A stretch of 64,000 nt of DNA from Belnapia sp. F-4-1 (GCF_000802185.1 NZ_KN676113.1:2766856-2830855), one strand, 5' to 3'. Positions 8,442-18,286 are shown, counted from the first letter of the stretch. The notes: generated from the letters alone by a model not told the origin. Translations and numbers: made by a program.

Positions 8442-10419
8442 AGGGCAACCCCCGCTCCGGCGTCTCCGCCGCCGCCAGCACCCGGGCGGCCGGCAGCAGG
8501 ATCTCGCAGCGCAGCCCCCCTGGCTCCCAGTGCTGCTCCACGCTGCCGCCGAGCTGCCGCGCCAGCGTCGCCTGCAGGACGCGCGTGCCGAAGCCGCTGT
8601 CCTGCGGCGGGGCCACGACCGGCGGCCCACCACTCTCCCGCCAGATCATGCGCAGCCGCGCCGGCGGCCCGGCCAGGATCTCCCAGCGCAGCAGGAGCCG
8701 CCCCTCCGCCCGCGACAGCGCGCCGTACTTGGTCGCATTGGTTGCCAGCTCATGCACCGCCATGGCCAGCGCCTGCACCGCATTGGCGCCGATGGTGAGC
8801 GTCGCACCCTCCAGCCGCACCTGCCCCCGGCTACCGTCGAGGAAGGGAGCCAACTCCCCACGTAGCAGCGTGGCGAGGTCGACGCCCTGCCACTGCGTCT
8901 GCGACAGCAGCGCCAGCGCCTGGGCGAGGGCGGTGATCCGCCCGTCGACCCGCTCGACATAGCTCGGCAGGTCGGGCGCCCGGGTCAGCCGCAGCGCCGC
9001 GCGGGCGGTGGCCAGCGCGTTCTTGGCGCGGTGATCGACCTCGCGCATCAGCAGGTCGCGCCGCATCTCCGCCTCGCGCTGCTCGGAGATGTCCTCCACC
9101 AGCACGACGACCCGCCCCGCCTCGCCCGGTAAGGGCGCGGAGGAGATGCGGACCGGCAGGCGCGAGCCGTCGGGCCGTTCGTATTCCTTCTCGTAGGGGC
9201 TCCACCAGCCGCGGGTGCGGGCCTCGGCGACGGCCTGCTCGTCGCGGACCAGGTGCTCCGGCGGGGTGACGTGCCGCCAGTCCCAGCCTCCGGCCTCGAA
9301 TTCGGCCCGGCTGCCGCCGGTCATCTCCAGCAGCCGGTCGTTGCAGAGCTGCGTCGCGCCGGTGGCGAGGTCGAAGACCGACATGCCGACCGCCCGGCTC
9401 TCGAAGACGCCGCGGAACCGCGCCTCGGCCTCCTGCCTTGCCTCGGCCGCGGCGCGGGCCGCCGCCTCGCGGGCCAGAGCCGCCTCCGCCGCCTTCGCCG
9501 CCCGGGCCTGGCGCAGCGCCAGCCAGCCGCTGCCGAACAACGTCAACGCCGCCGCCAGCGCCACCAGCCCATAGGCCCGCAGATTAACCCGCCACCGCCC
9601 GAGCAGCGCCTCGGTATCGGCGCCGAAGCTGACATAGGCTGGCCAGCGCCCGACCTTGCGATAGGCGAAGATCCGGTCCTTGCCGTCGACGGGCGAGGCA
9701 TCGCGGTCGAGCCCCCGCTCCGGCCGTTGCCCGATGGCCTGCATCAGCGGGCTCCCCGGCGCCATCCGGTCCGGGGCGTCGCCCGCCGGGGTGCGGGCGA
9801 GACGGATGCCATCCGCCCGCATCAGCAGCGCCGCATGGCGAAAAGGCGGTGCCGCCTCGCGAAAGACACGGGTGAAGTACTCGGGGCTCAGCGAGACATG
9901 GATGGTGCCGAGGAAGCGCCCCTCCGGCCCCCGCCGCCGCCGGCTGACCGCGAAGGAGGCGACGGTGGTCGCCCGGCCGCGGAAGGCGGCGCTGACATAG
10001 CTGCCGGCCCCGGCGTCGTCGCGCTGGGCGGTGAAGAAGTCGCGGTCCCCGATGCTGGTGCTGCGGTCCCAGCCCTGGCTGCCTGCCAGCACATAGCCCC
10101 GCGCATCCGCCACCCAGACCGAGACGATCTGGTCGAGCGGCTGCTTCACCGCGGCGAGGAAGGCGCTGACCTCCGGCCCGGCGATCCGCTCGTCGTCCAT
10201 CCCCTCGATGCGGTCCTGCACCCGGTCCAGCACCAGGTCGGCGGTGTCGAACACCTTGGCGACATGCTCGTGCATGACCGCCGTGGTGCGCTCCACCGTC
10301 TCGGTTCCCTCGCGCAGCACCTCGCCGCGGTTCCACCAGGCGGCCACGCCGAAGACGGTGGCCGGCACCAATACCGCGGCGATGAGGACGAACAGCTGGA
10401 AACGCGTGGCGGACAGCAT
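8422..10419 (-). CDS. membrane sensor kinase: Cache domain, PAS domain, HWE histidine kinase
   Basis: The 665-residue protein begins with a membrane helix (FQLFVLIAAVLVPATVFGVA, residues 7-26). A periplasmic double-Cache-type sensor region (about 35-275) follows, then a second helix (AYGLVALAAALTLFGSGWLA) and a short coiled coil. The cytoplasmic part has a PAS domain (about 325-440) and an HWE-family kinase core. The phospho-acceptor motif is MREVDHRAKNALATARA, with HATPase motifs AMAVHELATNATKYGALS and GFGTRVLQ. HWE kinases are common in alphaproteobacteria, but the stimulus here is unknown. The start at 10419 (MLSATRFQ) places the first helix at the N-terminus as expected. The in-frame extension further upstream is proline-rich and unlikely. 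No cognate regulator is adjacent. Confidence 0.9.
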   Translation of the reverse strand: MLSATRFQLFVLIAAVLVPATVFGVAAWWNRGEVLREGTETVERTTAVMHEHVAKVFDTADLVLDRVQDRIEGMDDERIAGPEVSAFLAAVKQPLDQIVSVWVADARGYVLAGSQGWDRSTSIGDRDFFTAQRDDAGAGSYVSAAFRGRATTVASFAVSRRRRGPEGRFLGTIHVSLSPEYFTRVFREAAPPFRHAALLMRADGIRLARTPAGDAPDRMAPGSPLMQAIGQRPERGLDRDASPVDGKDRIFAYRKVGRWPAYVSFGADTEALLGRWRVNLRAYGLVALAAALTLFGSGWLALRQARAAKAAEAALAREAAARAAAEARQEAEARFRGVFESRAVGMSVFDLATGATQLCNDRLLEMTGGSRAEFEAGGWDWRHVTPPEHLVRDEQAVAEARTRGWWSPYEKEYERPDGSRLPVRISSAPLPGEAGRVVVLVEDISEQREAEMRRDLLMREVDHRAKNALATARAALRLTRAPDLPSYVERVDGRITALAQALALLSQTQWQGVDLATLLRGELAPFLDGSRGQVRLEGATLTIGANAVQALAMAVHELATNATKYGALSRAEGRLLLRWEILAGPPARLRMIWRESGGPPVVAPPQDSGFGTRVLQATLARQLGGSVEQHWEPGGLRCEILLPAARVLAAAETPERGLPFSPPTG

Positions 10420-10554
10420 CGGGGCCGGTCGGGATCCTGCTGACGGTGGGGCGGGGTCAGGCCAGCCGATTCCCCCAACCGGCTCACAGGTTCGCGCGGC
10501 TTCGATGTGCCCGAGCGACGGCGGCGAAGGCAATGGGCATTTTGCTGCCGGCAC

Positions 10555-12030
10555 TCACGCCGCCGCTTCCTCCTCCGGGTGTCCCGGTGCCGTTTCCCAG
10601 CCCGGCCCGGCGATGGTGACGATGCGCCGCCCCGTCAGGTCCGGCCGGGTGACGATCGCCCCGCGCTCCTCGATGAAGGCCAGCGCCCGCCTTGCCCGGC
10701 TGGCCGAACGCGTGCCGTAGGCCCGGGCGATGGCGGCATCCGAGGGGCAGGGCGCCGCCGCCAGCGCCGCCCGCGCCAGCAGCAGGAAGACGCCCTGGAG
10801 GTCCTCCGGCAGCGGCGCCGCCCGCGCCACCGCCTCCGCCCAGTCCTCGCCCTCGGCCATCTCGGCGGGTACCCCGGCCTTGCCGATGGCGAGCAGCCGG
10901 CGGAAGGCGGCCATGTCGGGCAGCTTGCTGCCGATCTGCTCGATCCGGCAGCGCACCAGGAAGTCCTGGTAGAGCACCGCGGCCGGGCGATAGCCGCTGT
11001 CGGGGTCGGCCAGCACCTGGCGCATCACCGCCTCCAGCCGCCTTTGCCGCTCGGCCTCCTGCTCGGCCGAGGGCGGCGGCAGGGCGGGGGGCGGCGCCGG
11101 CCGGGCGGCGGCGAGCTGGGCCAGGATGTCGGGCGGCGGGGGTGGCGAAGCGCGGCGCGGCCGGGGCGCCTCGGGCGCCGGCGGCTGGAGGATCAGCGCC
11201 CGCGCATCCTCGGGCAGCTGGCTCGGCAGCGGCGTCAGCTTCGGCGCCGCGCCGCGCGATTCCGTCTCCACCGCGCCGATCCTGACCGGCAGCGGCCGCC
11301 GGGCAAGCGCCGGCCCGAGCGCCACGAAATGCCCCTGCCGGAGGTCGCGGAACATCTCCGCCTGGCGCTTCTCCATCCCGAGCAGGTCGGCCGCGCGCGC
11401 CATGTCGATGTCGAGGAAGGTGCGCCCCATCAGGAAATTGCTGGCCTCGGCCGCCACGTTCTTGGCGAGCTTCGCCAGCCGCTGGGTGGCGATGATCCCG
11501 GCCAGCCCCCGCTTCCGCCCGCGGCACATCAGGTTGGTCATGGCGCCGAGCGAGACCTTCCGCGCCTCGTCCGCCACCTCGCCGGCGGCCATGGGGGCGA
11601 AGAGCTGCGCCTCGTCCACCACCACCAGCATCGGCGTCCAATGTGCCCGCTCGGCATCGAACAGCCCGCCGAGGAAGGCGGCGGCGCGCCGCATCTGCCC
11701 CTCGGTGTCCAACCCCTCGAGGTTGAGGATCACGGAAACCCGGTGCTGCCGGATGCGCTCCGCCGCGAGCTGCAAGCCGGCCTCGGAATGGCCCGCCGCA
11801 TCGATCACGAGATGGCCGAAGCGGTCGGCGAGCGTGACGAAATCCCCCTCCGGGTCGATCACCGCCTGCTGCACCCAGGCGGCGCTCCCTTCCAACAGCC
11901 GGCGCAGCAGGTGGGACTTGCCCGAGCCGGAATTGCCCTGGACCAGCAGGCGGGTGGCCAGCAGCTCCTCGAGGTCCATCAGGGCGGGGGCGCCGGCTTC
12001 CGTCTGGCCGAGATCGATGCGGACCGTCAT
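10555..12030 (-). CDS. HerA/DUF87-like ATP-binding protein
   Basis: The 491-residue protein has a P-loop (QGNSGSGKSHLLRRLLE, near residue 33) and a Walker B motif (MLVVVDEAQLFAP, near 135), followed by GRKRGLAGIIATQRLAKL. This is typical of HerA/DUF87 AAA-like ATPases related to FtsK-type translocases. A long proline/alanine-rich linker (about 265-330) separates the ATPase from a C-terminal helical region of unknown function. HerA proteins act with a nuclease (NurA) or SIR2 partner in DNA end processing or phage defence, but I see no such partner next door, so its role is open. The start at 12030 puts the ATPase domain at the N-terminus. It is divergent from the CheZ-like gene with 96 bases between. 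Confidence 0.8.
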   Translation of the reverse strand: MTVRIDLGQTEAGAPALMDLEELLATRLLVQGNSGSGKSHLLRRLLEGSAAWVQQAVIDPEGDFVTLADRFGHLVIDAAGHSEAGLQLAAERIRQHRVSVILNLEGLDTEGQMRRAAAFLGGLFDAERAHWTPMLVVVDEAQLFAPMAAGEVADEARKVSLGAMTNLMCRGRKRGLAGIIATQRLAKLAKNVAAEASNFLMGRTFLDIDMARAADLLGMEKRQAEMFRDLRQGHFVALGPALARRPLPVRIGAVETESRGAAPKLTPLPSQLPEDARALILQPPAPEAPRPRRASPPPPPDILAQLAAARPAPPPALPPPSAEQEAERQRRLEAVMRQVLADPDSGYRPAAVLYQDFLVRCRIEQIGSKLPDMAAFRRLLAIGKAGVPAEMAEGEDWAEAVARAAPLPEDLQGVFLLLARAALAAAPCPSDAAIARAYGTRSASRARRALAFIEERGAIVTRPDLTGRRIVTIAGPGWETAPGHPEEEAAA

Positions 12031-12126
12031 GGCGCGGTGGTAGCGCAGCGGCGCGCTTCCATAAACAGGGTCTTCATTCTTCCGGTGGCATGATCCGGCC
12101 GTGCTCAGGGCCAGGAGAGTGAGGCG

Positions 12127-12726
12127 ATGCAGGCTGGAACCGCCGGGGAGGTGCTGGCGCTCCGCGCCGAGATGGGCGGCATGTTCTCCGAGCTGCGCGG
12201 CTTCATCGACCGCCGCATCGCCGAGCTGAGCGCCGAGGTCCATGCCACGGTGCAACTCGTCGATTACTCCGAGGAAAACCTTTCCGGCCAGCTCGGCCGC
12301 ATCCACGAGCAGATCGCGACGCTGATCGCCATCCCCGCCGCCACCACGCGCAACAGCGGCGTCGAGCTGGAGGCGGTGGTGCAGGCGACGGAGGCGGCCG
12401 CCAACACCATCATGGAGGCCGCCGAGGCCATCCAGGACTGGCTCGCCAGCGACCGCAAAGACGAGGCCTCGCTCCGCCTGGTTTCGGAGAAGGTCAGCTC
12501 CATCTTCGAGGCCTGCTCCTTCCAGGACGTCACTGGCCAGCGTATCCGCCGTGCCATACAGCACCTCCAGCAGGTCGAGCAGATGCTGGAAGGGATGATC
12601 CCCGGCACCGCCGCCCCGGTCGAGACGGTCGAGGTCAAGGCGGTGATGCACACCGTCGCCGAGCCCGAGACCGCCGGCCCCGACCTCGCCCAGGCCGAGA
12701 TCGACCGCCTGCTGAACGATTTCTGA
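12127..12726 (+). CDS. cheZ: CheZ-like protein phosphatase
   Basis: This 199-residue, almost wholly helical protein carries the CheZ catalytic signature [11 protein letters not shown] (about residues 138-148). The Asp and Gln equivalent to E. coli CheZ D143 and Q147 are conserved. The C-terminus [10 protein letters not shown] resembles the CheY-P tethering peptide at the end of CheZ. The expected function is dephosphorylation of a phosphorylated receiver protein. No chemotaxis or flagellar genes lie nearby, so the target may be a distant CheY or another receiver. AGGAG lies about ten bases before the ATG. Confidence 0.82.
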   Translation: MQAGTAGEVLALRAEMGGMFSELRGFIDRRIAELSAEVHATVQLVDYSEENLSGQLGRIHEQIATLIAIPAATTRNSGVELEAVVQATEAAANTIMEAAEAIQDWLASDRKDEASLRLVSEKVSSIFEACSFQDVTGQRIRRAIQHLQQVEQMLEGMIPGTAAPVETVEVKAVMHTVAEPETAGPDLAQAEIDRLLNDF

Positions 12727-12770
12727 CGGCCCGGGCCCTTTCCATGAATGGCAGGGTTGCGCAGGATCAA

Positions 12771-12799
12771 TTGGCATTTGCCGCCGATGCGGACATATG
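12771..12799 (+). promoter_or_regulatory. candidate sigma-70-type promoter for hemA
   Basis: TTGGCA (12771-12776) matches the -35 consensus at five of six positions. It is followed after 17 bases by CATATG (12794-12799), a partial -10 match. Transcription would begin near 12806, just ahead of the two best hemA start codons. This rests on motif resemblance alone. Confidence 0.35.
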
Positions 12800-12815
12800 G
12801 CGGATCACACCGTCG

Positions 12816-14054
12816 ATGCCGGACCCGATGCACACGCGCCAAGCCTTCCTCGCCCATTGCCGCGCCAATCTCGCCGAACTGCGCCGCGAGGGCCGCTACC
12901 GGGAATTCGCCCATCTGGAGAAACTGGCCGGGCGCTTCCCGCTCTACCGCTGGCATGCGCCGCAGGGCGTGCGGGAGGTCACCGTCTGGTCCTCCAACGA
13001 CTATCTCGGCATGGGCGCGCACCCGCAGGTGCTGGCCGCCGCCGCCCGGGCGGTCGAGGAGCATGGCGCAGGCGCCGGGGGCACGCGCAACATTTCCGGC
13101 ACCTCGCCGCTGCATGTGGCGCTGGAGGCGGAGCTCGCCTCGCTGCACGGCAAGCCCGCCGCGCTGCTCTTCGGCAGCGGCTACATCGCCAACCAGGCCG
13201 GCATCGCCGCGGTGCTGGAGGCGCTGCCCGGCTTCATCGTCTTCTCCGACGCCAAGAACCACGCCTCGATGATCGCCGGCATGCGCGGCGCCAAGGGCGC
13301 CGGGCGGGTGATCTGGCAGCACAACGACCTCGCCGATCTCGAGGCGAAGCTCGCCGCCGCGCCCCCCGGCGCTCCGAAGCTGATAGCCTTCGAGAGCGTC
13401 TACTCCATGGATGGCGACATCGCCCCGATCGGCGCCATCTGCGACCTCGCCGAGCGCTACGGCGCCATGACCTATCTCGATGAGGTCCATGCCGTCGGCC
13501 TCTACGGCGCTGCCGGCGGCGGCATCTCGGAGCGGGACGGCGTGGCGCACCGCGTCGACCTGATCGAGGGCACGCTGGCCAAGGGCTTCGGAGTCTTCGG
13601 CGGCTACCTCGCCGGCGATGCCGACATGGTGGACTACATCCGCAGCACCGCGGGCGGGCTGATCTTCACCACCGCCCTGCCGCCCGCCGTCGCCGCCGCC
13701 GCGCTCGAGAGCGTCCGCCTGCTGAAGCGGGACGGGGCCCGGCGCGCGGCGCTGGCCGAGCGCGCCGCCGCGCTCAAGGCCGCCCTCGATGCCGCCGGCC
13801 TGCCGCGCATCCCGGGGCCGAGCCACATCGTGCCCGTCTGGGTCGGCGAGGCGGAGCTCTGCCGCCAGGTCGCGCGCCGCCTGCTGGAAGAGCACGGCAT
13901 CTACGCCACGCCGATCAACTATCCGACCGTGCCGCGCGGGACGGAGCGCCTTCGCCTCTGCGCCACGCCTTTCCATACCGATGCGATGATGGCCGCGCTC
14001 GTCACCGCGCTCCGCGCCGTGCTGCCGACGGGGCTCAGGCAGGCGGCGGAATAG
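12816..14054 (+). CDS. hemA: 5-aminolevulinate synthase
   Basis: This PLP enzyme condenses glycine with succinyl-CoA to 5-aminolevulinate, the first step of tetrapyrrole synthesis by the C4 (Shemin) route used by alphaproteobacteria. Diagnostic stretches are [60 protein letters not shown] and [12 protein letters not shown]. The PLP-binding Lys lies in [13 protein letters not shown], where the family usually has GTLGKAFG. The protein is about 412 residues, normal for the family. An upstream in-frame ATG at 12744 adds 24 residues without family resemblance. An ATG at 12828 ([11 protein letters not shown]) is equally plausible. The end overlaps the convergent lipoprotein gene by 20 bases. Confidence 0.93.
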   Translation: MPDPMHTRQAFLAHCRANLAELRREGRYREFAHLEKLAGRFPLYRWHAPQGVREVTVWSSNDYLGMGAHPQVLAAAARAVEEHGAGAGGTRNISGTSPLHVALEAELASLHGKPAALLFGSGYIANQAGIAAVLEALPGFIVFSDAKNHASMIAGMRGAKGAGRVIWQHNDLADLEAKLAAAPPGAPKLIAFESVYSMDGDIAPIGAICDLAERYGAMTYLDEVHAVGLYGAAGGGISERDGVAHRVDLIEGTLAKGFGVFGGYLAGDADMVDYIRSTAGGLIFTTALPPAVAAAALESVRLLKRDGARRAALAERAAALKAALDAAGLPRIPGPSHIVPVWVGEAELCRQVARRLLEEHGIYATPINYPTVPRGTERLRLCATPFHTDAMMAALVTALRAVLPTGLRQAAE

Positions 14055-14940
14055 CAGCCGCCGGCGCCGCCGCCCGGCCGAGGAACGCCGGCCCCTCCAC
14101 CTCCGCCGCGGCGAGGCCGCGGTCGAGGTCGAGCCCGGTCATCCGCCAGTCATGCACGGCGAGTGGCAGTGGCCGCAGCAGCCGCTCGTGGAACTGCGTC
14201 GGCCAGCGCACCCCCTGGCGCTCGACATGCCCCCAGGCATCCACTTCGGCGATGGCGCCGCGCGTGCCCTCCATCCCTTCCAGCCCGAAGCGGACGCGCC
14301 GCATCAGCCGCGCCTCCCGGTCGAGGAAGAGAGCGATGCGCTCGGCGCCCGAGAAGCCGAGGCCGGGGATCATCCGCCCGCGCAGCACCGCGCAAAGCCA
14401 GTGCTGGCCGCCGACCGTGACCGCCTCATCCTCGGCCCGCTCGAGGATGGCCATGCGCGGCGTCCCCCAGCCACCCGCCAGCAGCATCGGCCCGAGCAGG
14501 AAGAGCGCGTAGCCATCCGCCACCAGCGCGGCGGCGGCCCGGCGCTCCGCATCCTCCGCCGGCTCGCCGTTGAACCGGACGCGCACCTCGCCCGTCGTCC
14601 CGCCGCCGGAGCGCCGCACCACCTGCTTCCGCCCCGCCGGCCCCGCATGGGCCTGGGCGACGATCCCCTCCCGCGGCAGCAGCCGCTCCTCGGAGGTGCC
14701 GCGGAAGCCCCGATCAACCAGCGCCGGCTGCAGCCGGCCGATGATGGGGGCCCAGTCCCCGGCATAGCTGACGCTGACGTCGCGGATGCGCCGGAAGGCC
14801 TCCAGCCCATGCGCCGCGGCGCTCTCCTCCAGCAACGCATGCGCCTCGGGCGTGCTGGCCGCGATTCTCGCCTCGGGCAGCGGCGAGGCGCAGGCGGCCA
14901 GCGCAAGCGGGGCGAAGAGCGTGGTGCGGCGTGTCGGCAT
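14035..14940 (-). CDS. putative lipoprotein of unknown function
   Basis: The 301-residue protein starts with a lipoprotein signal: basic MPTRRT, hydrophobic LFAPLALAA and a lipobox cysteine at about residue 17 (LAAC). It is therefore probably anchored in the outer or inner membrane facing the periplasm. The mature part begins with an Ala/Glu-rich helix and has stretches such as [18 protein letters not shown] and [19 protein letters not shown], the latter like beta-strand lipid-carrier (LolA-like) folds. That comparison is weak and I do not assign a function. It lies 15 bases downstream of the nitronate monooxygenase gene on the same strand, so the two are probably co-transcribed. Confidence 0.75.
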   Translation of the reverse strand: MPTRRTTLFAPLALAACASPLPEARIAASTPEAHALLEESAAAHGLEAFRRIRDVSVSYAGDWAPIIGRLQPALVDRGFRGTSEERLLPREGIVAQAHAGPAGRKQVVRRSGGGTTGEVRVRFNGEPAEDAERRAAAALVADGYALFLLGPMLLAGGWGTPRMAILERAEDEAVTVGGQHWLCAVLRGRMIPGLGFSGAERIALFLDREARLMRRVRFGLEGMEGTRGAIAEVDAWGHVERQGVRWPTQFHERLLRPLPLAVHDWRMTGLDLDRGLAAAEVEGPAFLGRAAAPAAAIPPPA

Positions 14941-14955
14941 GCCGCCGAGCATAGG

Positions 14956-16026
14956 TCAGGCGAGCAGCCGCCGCGCCCCCTCCCAAACCGAGCGGGCGAT
15001 CTCCCCCGCCGGCTCCGCCCGCGCCAGCCCCGCCGACTGCCCCGCCCAGGCCTGGATGCGCCCGATATCACCCGCCCTGGTTCCCTGCTCCCGCATCGCT
15101 CCGGTGAGCCCGCGCTGCACCGGGTAGGGCGCGGGCGGCGGCGCATCCGGCGCCGTCGCCGCCTCGACATAGGCGGCGGCCAGGCTCCGCCCGGCCCGCC
15201 CGCTGAAGACCCGGCTGACCCGCGTGCCCTCCGGCGCCGCCCCGCCCAGCGCCTCGGCCCAGGCCGGGGCGATTCCCGCCTCGGGCGCGCGGAGGAAGCC
15301 GGTGCCGATCTGCGCCGCCGAGGCGCCGAGGGCGAGCGCCGCCGCCACGCCCCGCGCATCGGCGATGCCGCCCGTCGCCACGACGGGGAGGCGCACCGCA
15401 TCCACCACGGCCGGGACGAGCGCCATCAGCCCCACCATCTCCGCCTCCGCCCGCGCCGCGTCGAACCGGCCGCGATGCCCGCCGGCCTCCGCCCCCTGCG
15501 CCACCAGGATATCGGCCCCCGCCGCCTCCGCCGCGCGGGCCTCGGCGACGGTCGAGACGGTGGCCATCCAAGTGATGCCGCGCGCCTTCAGGCGCTCGAC
15601 GAAAGCGGCGGGGAAGAGCCCCATGATGGAGGAGACGGCCGCCGGCGCCGCCTGCAGCAGCGCCTCGCATTGCGCCTCGAAGTCGAGGGTGGCGGCATCG
15701 CCCGCCTCCGCCGGCACCTCCGGTCCCCAGCCGCCGAGGAAACGCCGTACCGCTGCCTCGCGCGCCGGATCGCGGACGGGCGCCGGGTCCGGAACCCAAA
15801 GGTTCAGGCTGAAGGGCCCGTTGGTGGCACCCCGCACAGCGGCCGCCCAGGCGAGGATCGCCTCAGGGGGCATCAGCAGCGCCCCGCAGGCGCCCATGCC
15901 GCCGGCATTGGCGACGGCGATGGAGAGCGCTGGCGGGCAGGCCCCTGCCATCGGGGCGAGCAGGATCGGCAGGCGCAGGCCGAAGCGGTCGCAGAAGGCC
16001 GCGCTGCGGGCGAGGGCCGAGGTCAT
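14956..16026 (-). CDS. nitronate monooxygenase (2-nitropropane dioxygenase family)
   Basis: This 356-residue FMN-binding TIM-barrel protein has the family hallmarks: LPILLAPMAGACPPALSIAV at the start, SLNLWVPDP, the AQGAEAGGHRG motif and the phosphate-binding VVATGGIADARGVAAALALG followed by GTGFL. Such enzymes oxidise alkyl nitronates such as propionate-3-nitronate using oxygen, removing toxic nitro compounds. A class of enoyl-ACP reductases (FabK) shares the fold, but the GGH motif and lack of fatty-acid neighbours favour the monooxygenase. It is divergent from a LysR gene 153 bases away, its likely regulator. Confidence 0.87.
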   Translation of the reverse strand: MTSALARSAAFCDRFGLRLPILLAPMAGACPPALSIAVANAGGMGACGALLMPPEAILAWAAAVRGATNGPFSLNLWVPDPAPVRDPAREAAVRRFLGGWGPEVPAEAGDAATLDFEAQCEALLQAAPAAVSSIMGLFPAAFVERLKARGITWMATVSTVAEARAAEAAGADILVAQGAEAGGHRGRFDAARAEAEMVGLMALVPAVVDAVRLPVVATGGIADARGVAAALALGASAAQIGTGFLRAPEAGIAPAWAEALGGAAPEGTRVSRVFSGRAGRSLAAAYVEAATAPDAPPPAPYPVQRGLTGAMREQGTRAGDIGRIQAWAGQSAGLARAEPAGEIARSVWEGARRLLA

Positions 16027-16179
16027 GGTCGTCGTCTCCGGACATGTGCCCCAAGGGTTCCGCCGCCGAGGCTTCGGCGCAAGCGATGATAGCCGATCGC
16101 CGCCATCGCTCCGGCAGATGGCTGCTTGCCTGCCCAGCGCAGGGGCGGCTTACTGGCAGGGGCAAGGGAGCGCACCGCC

Positions 16180-17070
16180 ATGGATGCGGCTGATCTGCGG
16201 ATCTTCGAGGCGGTGGCGCGGCTCGGCAGCATGAGCCGGGCGGCGCTGGCGCTGAACACCGTGCAGTCCAACGTCACCGCCCATATCCGTCAGATGGAGG
16301 CGCGGCTCGGCCTGGCGCTGTTCGAGCGTGGCGGGCGCGGCGTGCGGCTCACGGCGGCCGGCGCGCGGCTGCTGCCCCAGGCCGGGCGGGTGCTGCGCGC
16401 GCTGGAGGATGCCCGCCGCGCCGTGCTGGATGACGGGACGCCGCGCGGGCCGCTCTGCCTCGGCGCGCTGGAAACGACGACGGCGATCCGCCTCGGCCCT
16501 GCGCTGCATGACTTCGTCGCGGCCCATCCGTCGGTCGACCTCACCCTTCGCACCGGCACGACGGCGGAGCTGCTGGAGCGGGTGCTGGCGCAGGAGGTGG
16601 AGGGCGCCTTCCTTTGCGGCCCGGTGGCGCATCCGGCGCTGGAGGTTGAGCCGGTCTGGGAGGAGGAGCTGGTGCTGCTTTCGGCCCCCGGTATCCGCCC
16701 GCTGGCGCGGCTGCTGGCGGGGGAGGGGGATATCCGCATCATCGTGCTGCGCGCCGGCTGCTCCTACCGGCAGCGGCTGGAGGATGTGCTGGCGCGGCGC
16801 GGCATCCCGGCGCCGCGCCTGCTGGAATTCGGCACGCTGGAGGCGATTTTTGCCAGTGTCGCGGCCGGCCTTGGCATCACTCTGCTGCCGCGGGCCTTGG
16901 TCGGCCCGGTGGTGAAGCCCGGGCGGCTCTCGGTGGAGGCGCTGCCGCGCGGCGAGGGCCGGGTCGAGACGGTCTTTGCCCGCCGCCGCGACTGCTATGC
17001 CTCGGGTGCGCTCCGCGCATTTCTGGAAGTGATGCGCCGCCGGGATGCGAGCGCCGTCGACGCAGCCTGA
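16180..17070 (+). CDS. LysR family transcriptional regulator
   Basis: The 296-residue protein has the N-terminal winged helix-turn-helix (LRIFEAVARLGSMSRAALAL followed by NTVQSNVTAHIRQMEARLG, residues 6-45). A LysR substrate-binding domain follows from about residue 90, with GPLCLGALETT and the closing GLGITLLPRALV region near 235. LysR proteins usually regulate the gene they diverge from, here nitronate monooxygenase, responding to its substrate. The start at 16180 has AAGGGAG about nine bases upstream, and earlier in-frame codons are unrelated to the family. A GC-rich hairpin follows the stop codon. Confidence 0.9.
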   Translation: MDAADLRIFEAVARLGSMSRAALALNTVQSNVTAHIRQMEARLGLALFERGGRGVRLTAAGARLLPQAGRVLRALEDARRAVLDDGTPRGPLCLGALETTTAIRLGPALHDFVAAHPSVDLTLRTGTTAELLERVLAQEVEGAFLCGPVAHPALEVEPVWEEELVLLSAPGIRPLARLLAGEGDIRIIVLRAGCSYRQRLEDVLARRGIPAPRLLEFGTLEAIFASVAAGLGITLLPRALVGPVVKPGRLSVEALPRGEGRVETVFARRRDCYASGALRAFLEVMRRRDASAVDAA

Positions 17071-17080
17071 CCCGAAGGGT

Positions 17081-17102
17081 CCAGGGGCCCTTCAGCCCCT
17101 GG
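17081..17102 (+). terminator. hairpin downstream of the LysR gene, terminator candidate
   Basis: CCAGGGGC and GCCCCTGG form a perfect 8-bp stem around the six-base loop CCTTCA, eleven bases after the LysR stop. There is no run of T after it, so it is either a weak intrinsic terminator or a transcript-stabilising hairpin. The 120 bases from here to the FAH gene hold no gene I can support. Confidence 0.4.
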
Positions 17103-17222
17103 CCCTCCTCACCCCACCCCATGGCTTTTGAACCAGGCCAGCATCCGCGCCCACCCGTCCTTTGCCGCGCCCGCATGGCGCCTGCGGCAGCAGCCCGTCG
17201 AGGCCAAGCAGCGCGGATATGC

Positions 17223-18110
17223 TCAATGCTCCGCCACGGTGTTGGTGAGCGAGCCGATGCCGTCGATCTCGCAGCGGATGACATCGCCCGGCTTCAGCGT
17301 CCGCGGCGGCTGCATGGCATAGCCGACGCCCTCCGGCGTGCCGGTGATGATCACGTCGCCCGGCCGCAGCGTGAAGCCGAGCGAGAGCTGGTGGATGATC
17401 TCCTTCACATCGAAGATCATCTTCGAGGTATGGCTGTCCTGCCGCTTCTCGCCGTTGACGAAGCAGCGGATGCCGGTGTTGAGCGCGTCCAGCTCCTCGG
17501 CCGGCACGATCCAGGGGCCGAGCGGGCAGGAGCGGTCGAGCGACTTGCCCTTGAACCACTGCCCGTAGCGCCGCTGCAGCTCGCGCCCCGTCACGTCATT
17601 GCCGATGCTCCAGCCGAAGACATGGCTGAGCGCATCCTCCCGGCTGATGTTCACGCCCTCGCGGCCGATGATGCAGGCCAGCTCCACCTCGTAGTCGAGC
17701 CATTCGGTGACGCCGGTATGGGCGGGCACCAGCTCGTCCGGCCCGATCACCGCCTCCGGCGCCTTGGTGAAGAATTGCGGGTACTTCGGCAGCTCGGACT
17801 GGCTGATGCCGCGGGTCCGGTCGCCCTCGGCCACATGGTCCATGTAGTTGCGGCCGACGCAGAAGACATTGCGCCGCGGCCGGGGGATCGGCGCGAGCAG
17901 CCGGTAGCTGCCGGCCGACAGCACCGCCGCCGGGGGAGGGGAGGCGGCCAGCGCGCGCGCGGCAGCCAGCGCCCCCGGCCCGGCCTCGATCAGCGCCAGC
18001 ATGTCGGCGGGCCCGTTGCCGGCCGCGGCCAGGTCGAGGATGCGGCCATCCTCCAGCACGGCGCCGAGGCGCGGTCCCTTCGGGTCGGAGAAGGTGGCAA
18101 GCTTGGTCAT
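17223..18110 (-). CDS. fumarylacetoacetate hydrolase family protein
   Basis: The 295-residue protein has the FAH C-terminal fold: the FCVGRNYMDHVAE entry motif, the metal-binding E-x-E in LDYEVELACIIGREG, GWSIGNDVTGRELQ and the closing PGDVIITGTPEGVGYAM. Members hydrolyse or decarboxylate acylpyruvates and 2-keto-3-deoxy acids in aromatic and sugar-acid breakdown. The N-terminal 70 residues form the usual small domain (ATFSDPKGPRLGAVLEDGRI). The substrate is not predictable here. The start at 18110 begins with MTKLATF. It is divergent from the GH8 gene and has no obvious pathway neighbour. Confidence 0.88.
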   Translation of the reverse strand: MTKLATFSDPKGPRLGAVLEDGRILDLAAAGNGPADMLALIEAGPGALAAARALAASPPPAAVLSAGSYRLLAPIPRPRRNVFCVGRNYMDHVAEGDRTRGISQSELPKYPQFFTKAPEAVIGPDELVPAHTGVTEWLDYEVELACIIGREGVNISREDALSHVFGWSIGNDVTGRELQRRYGQWFKGKSLDRSCPLGPWIVPAEELDALNTGIRCFVNGEKRQDSHTSKMIFDVKEIIHQLSLGFTLRPGDVIITGTPEGVGYAMQPPRTLKPGDVIRCEIDGIGSLTNTVAEH

Positions 18111-18286
18111 GGACGGCGTTCCTGAAGGTCGGGGCGGAAGGGGAGCCCGCGGGCGCGGCTGTGGCAAGCCCCCGGTATGTGGCGGCTTTTGTTGCACTCG
18201 CGGAGAGTTCAGCAACCTTCGGTTGCTTTGCGTGGCCTCCGCCGGTAATATGCCCGGCGCCATAACCCCTGTCCGAGAGCTGGCCG

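Noticed and set aside
12127-12726. CheZ-like protein considered as a generic coiled-coil protein
   Set aside because: The FQDVTGQRI catalytic motif and the C-terminal tether resemblance favour CheZ.
18212-18226. Small hairpin GCAACC-TTC-GGTTGC between the FAH and GH8 genes
   Set aside because: A six-base stem with a three-base loop in the upstream region of two divergent genes. Too weak to call as terminator or regulatory element.
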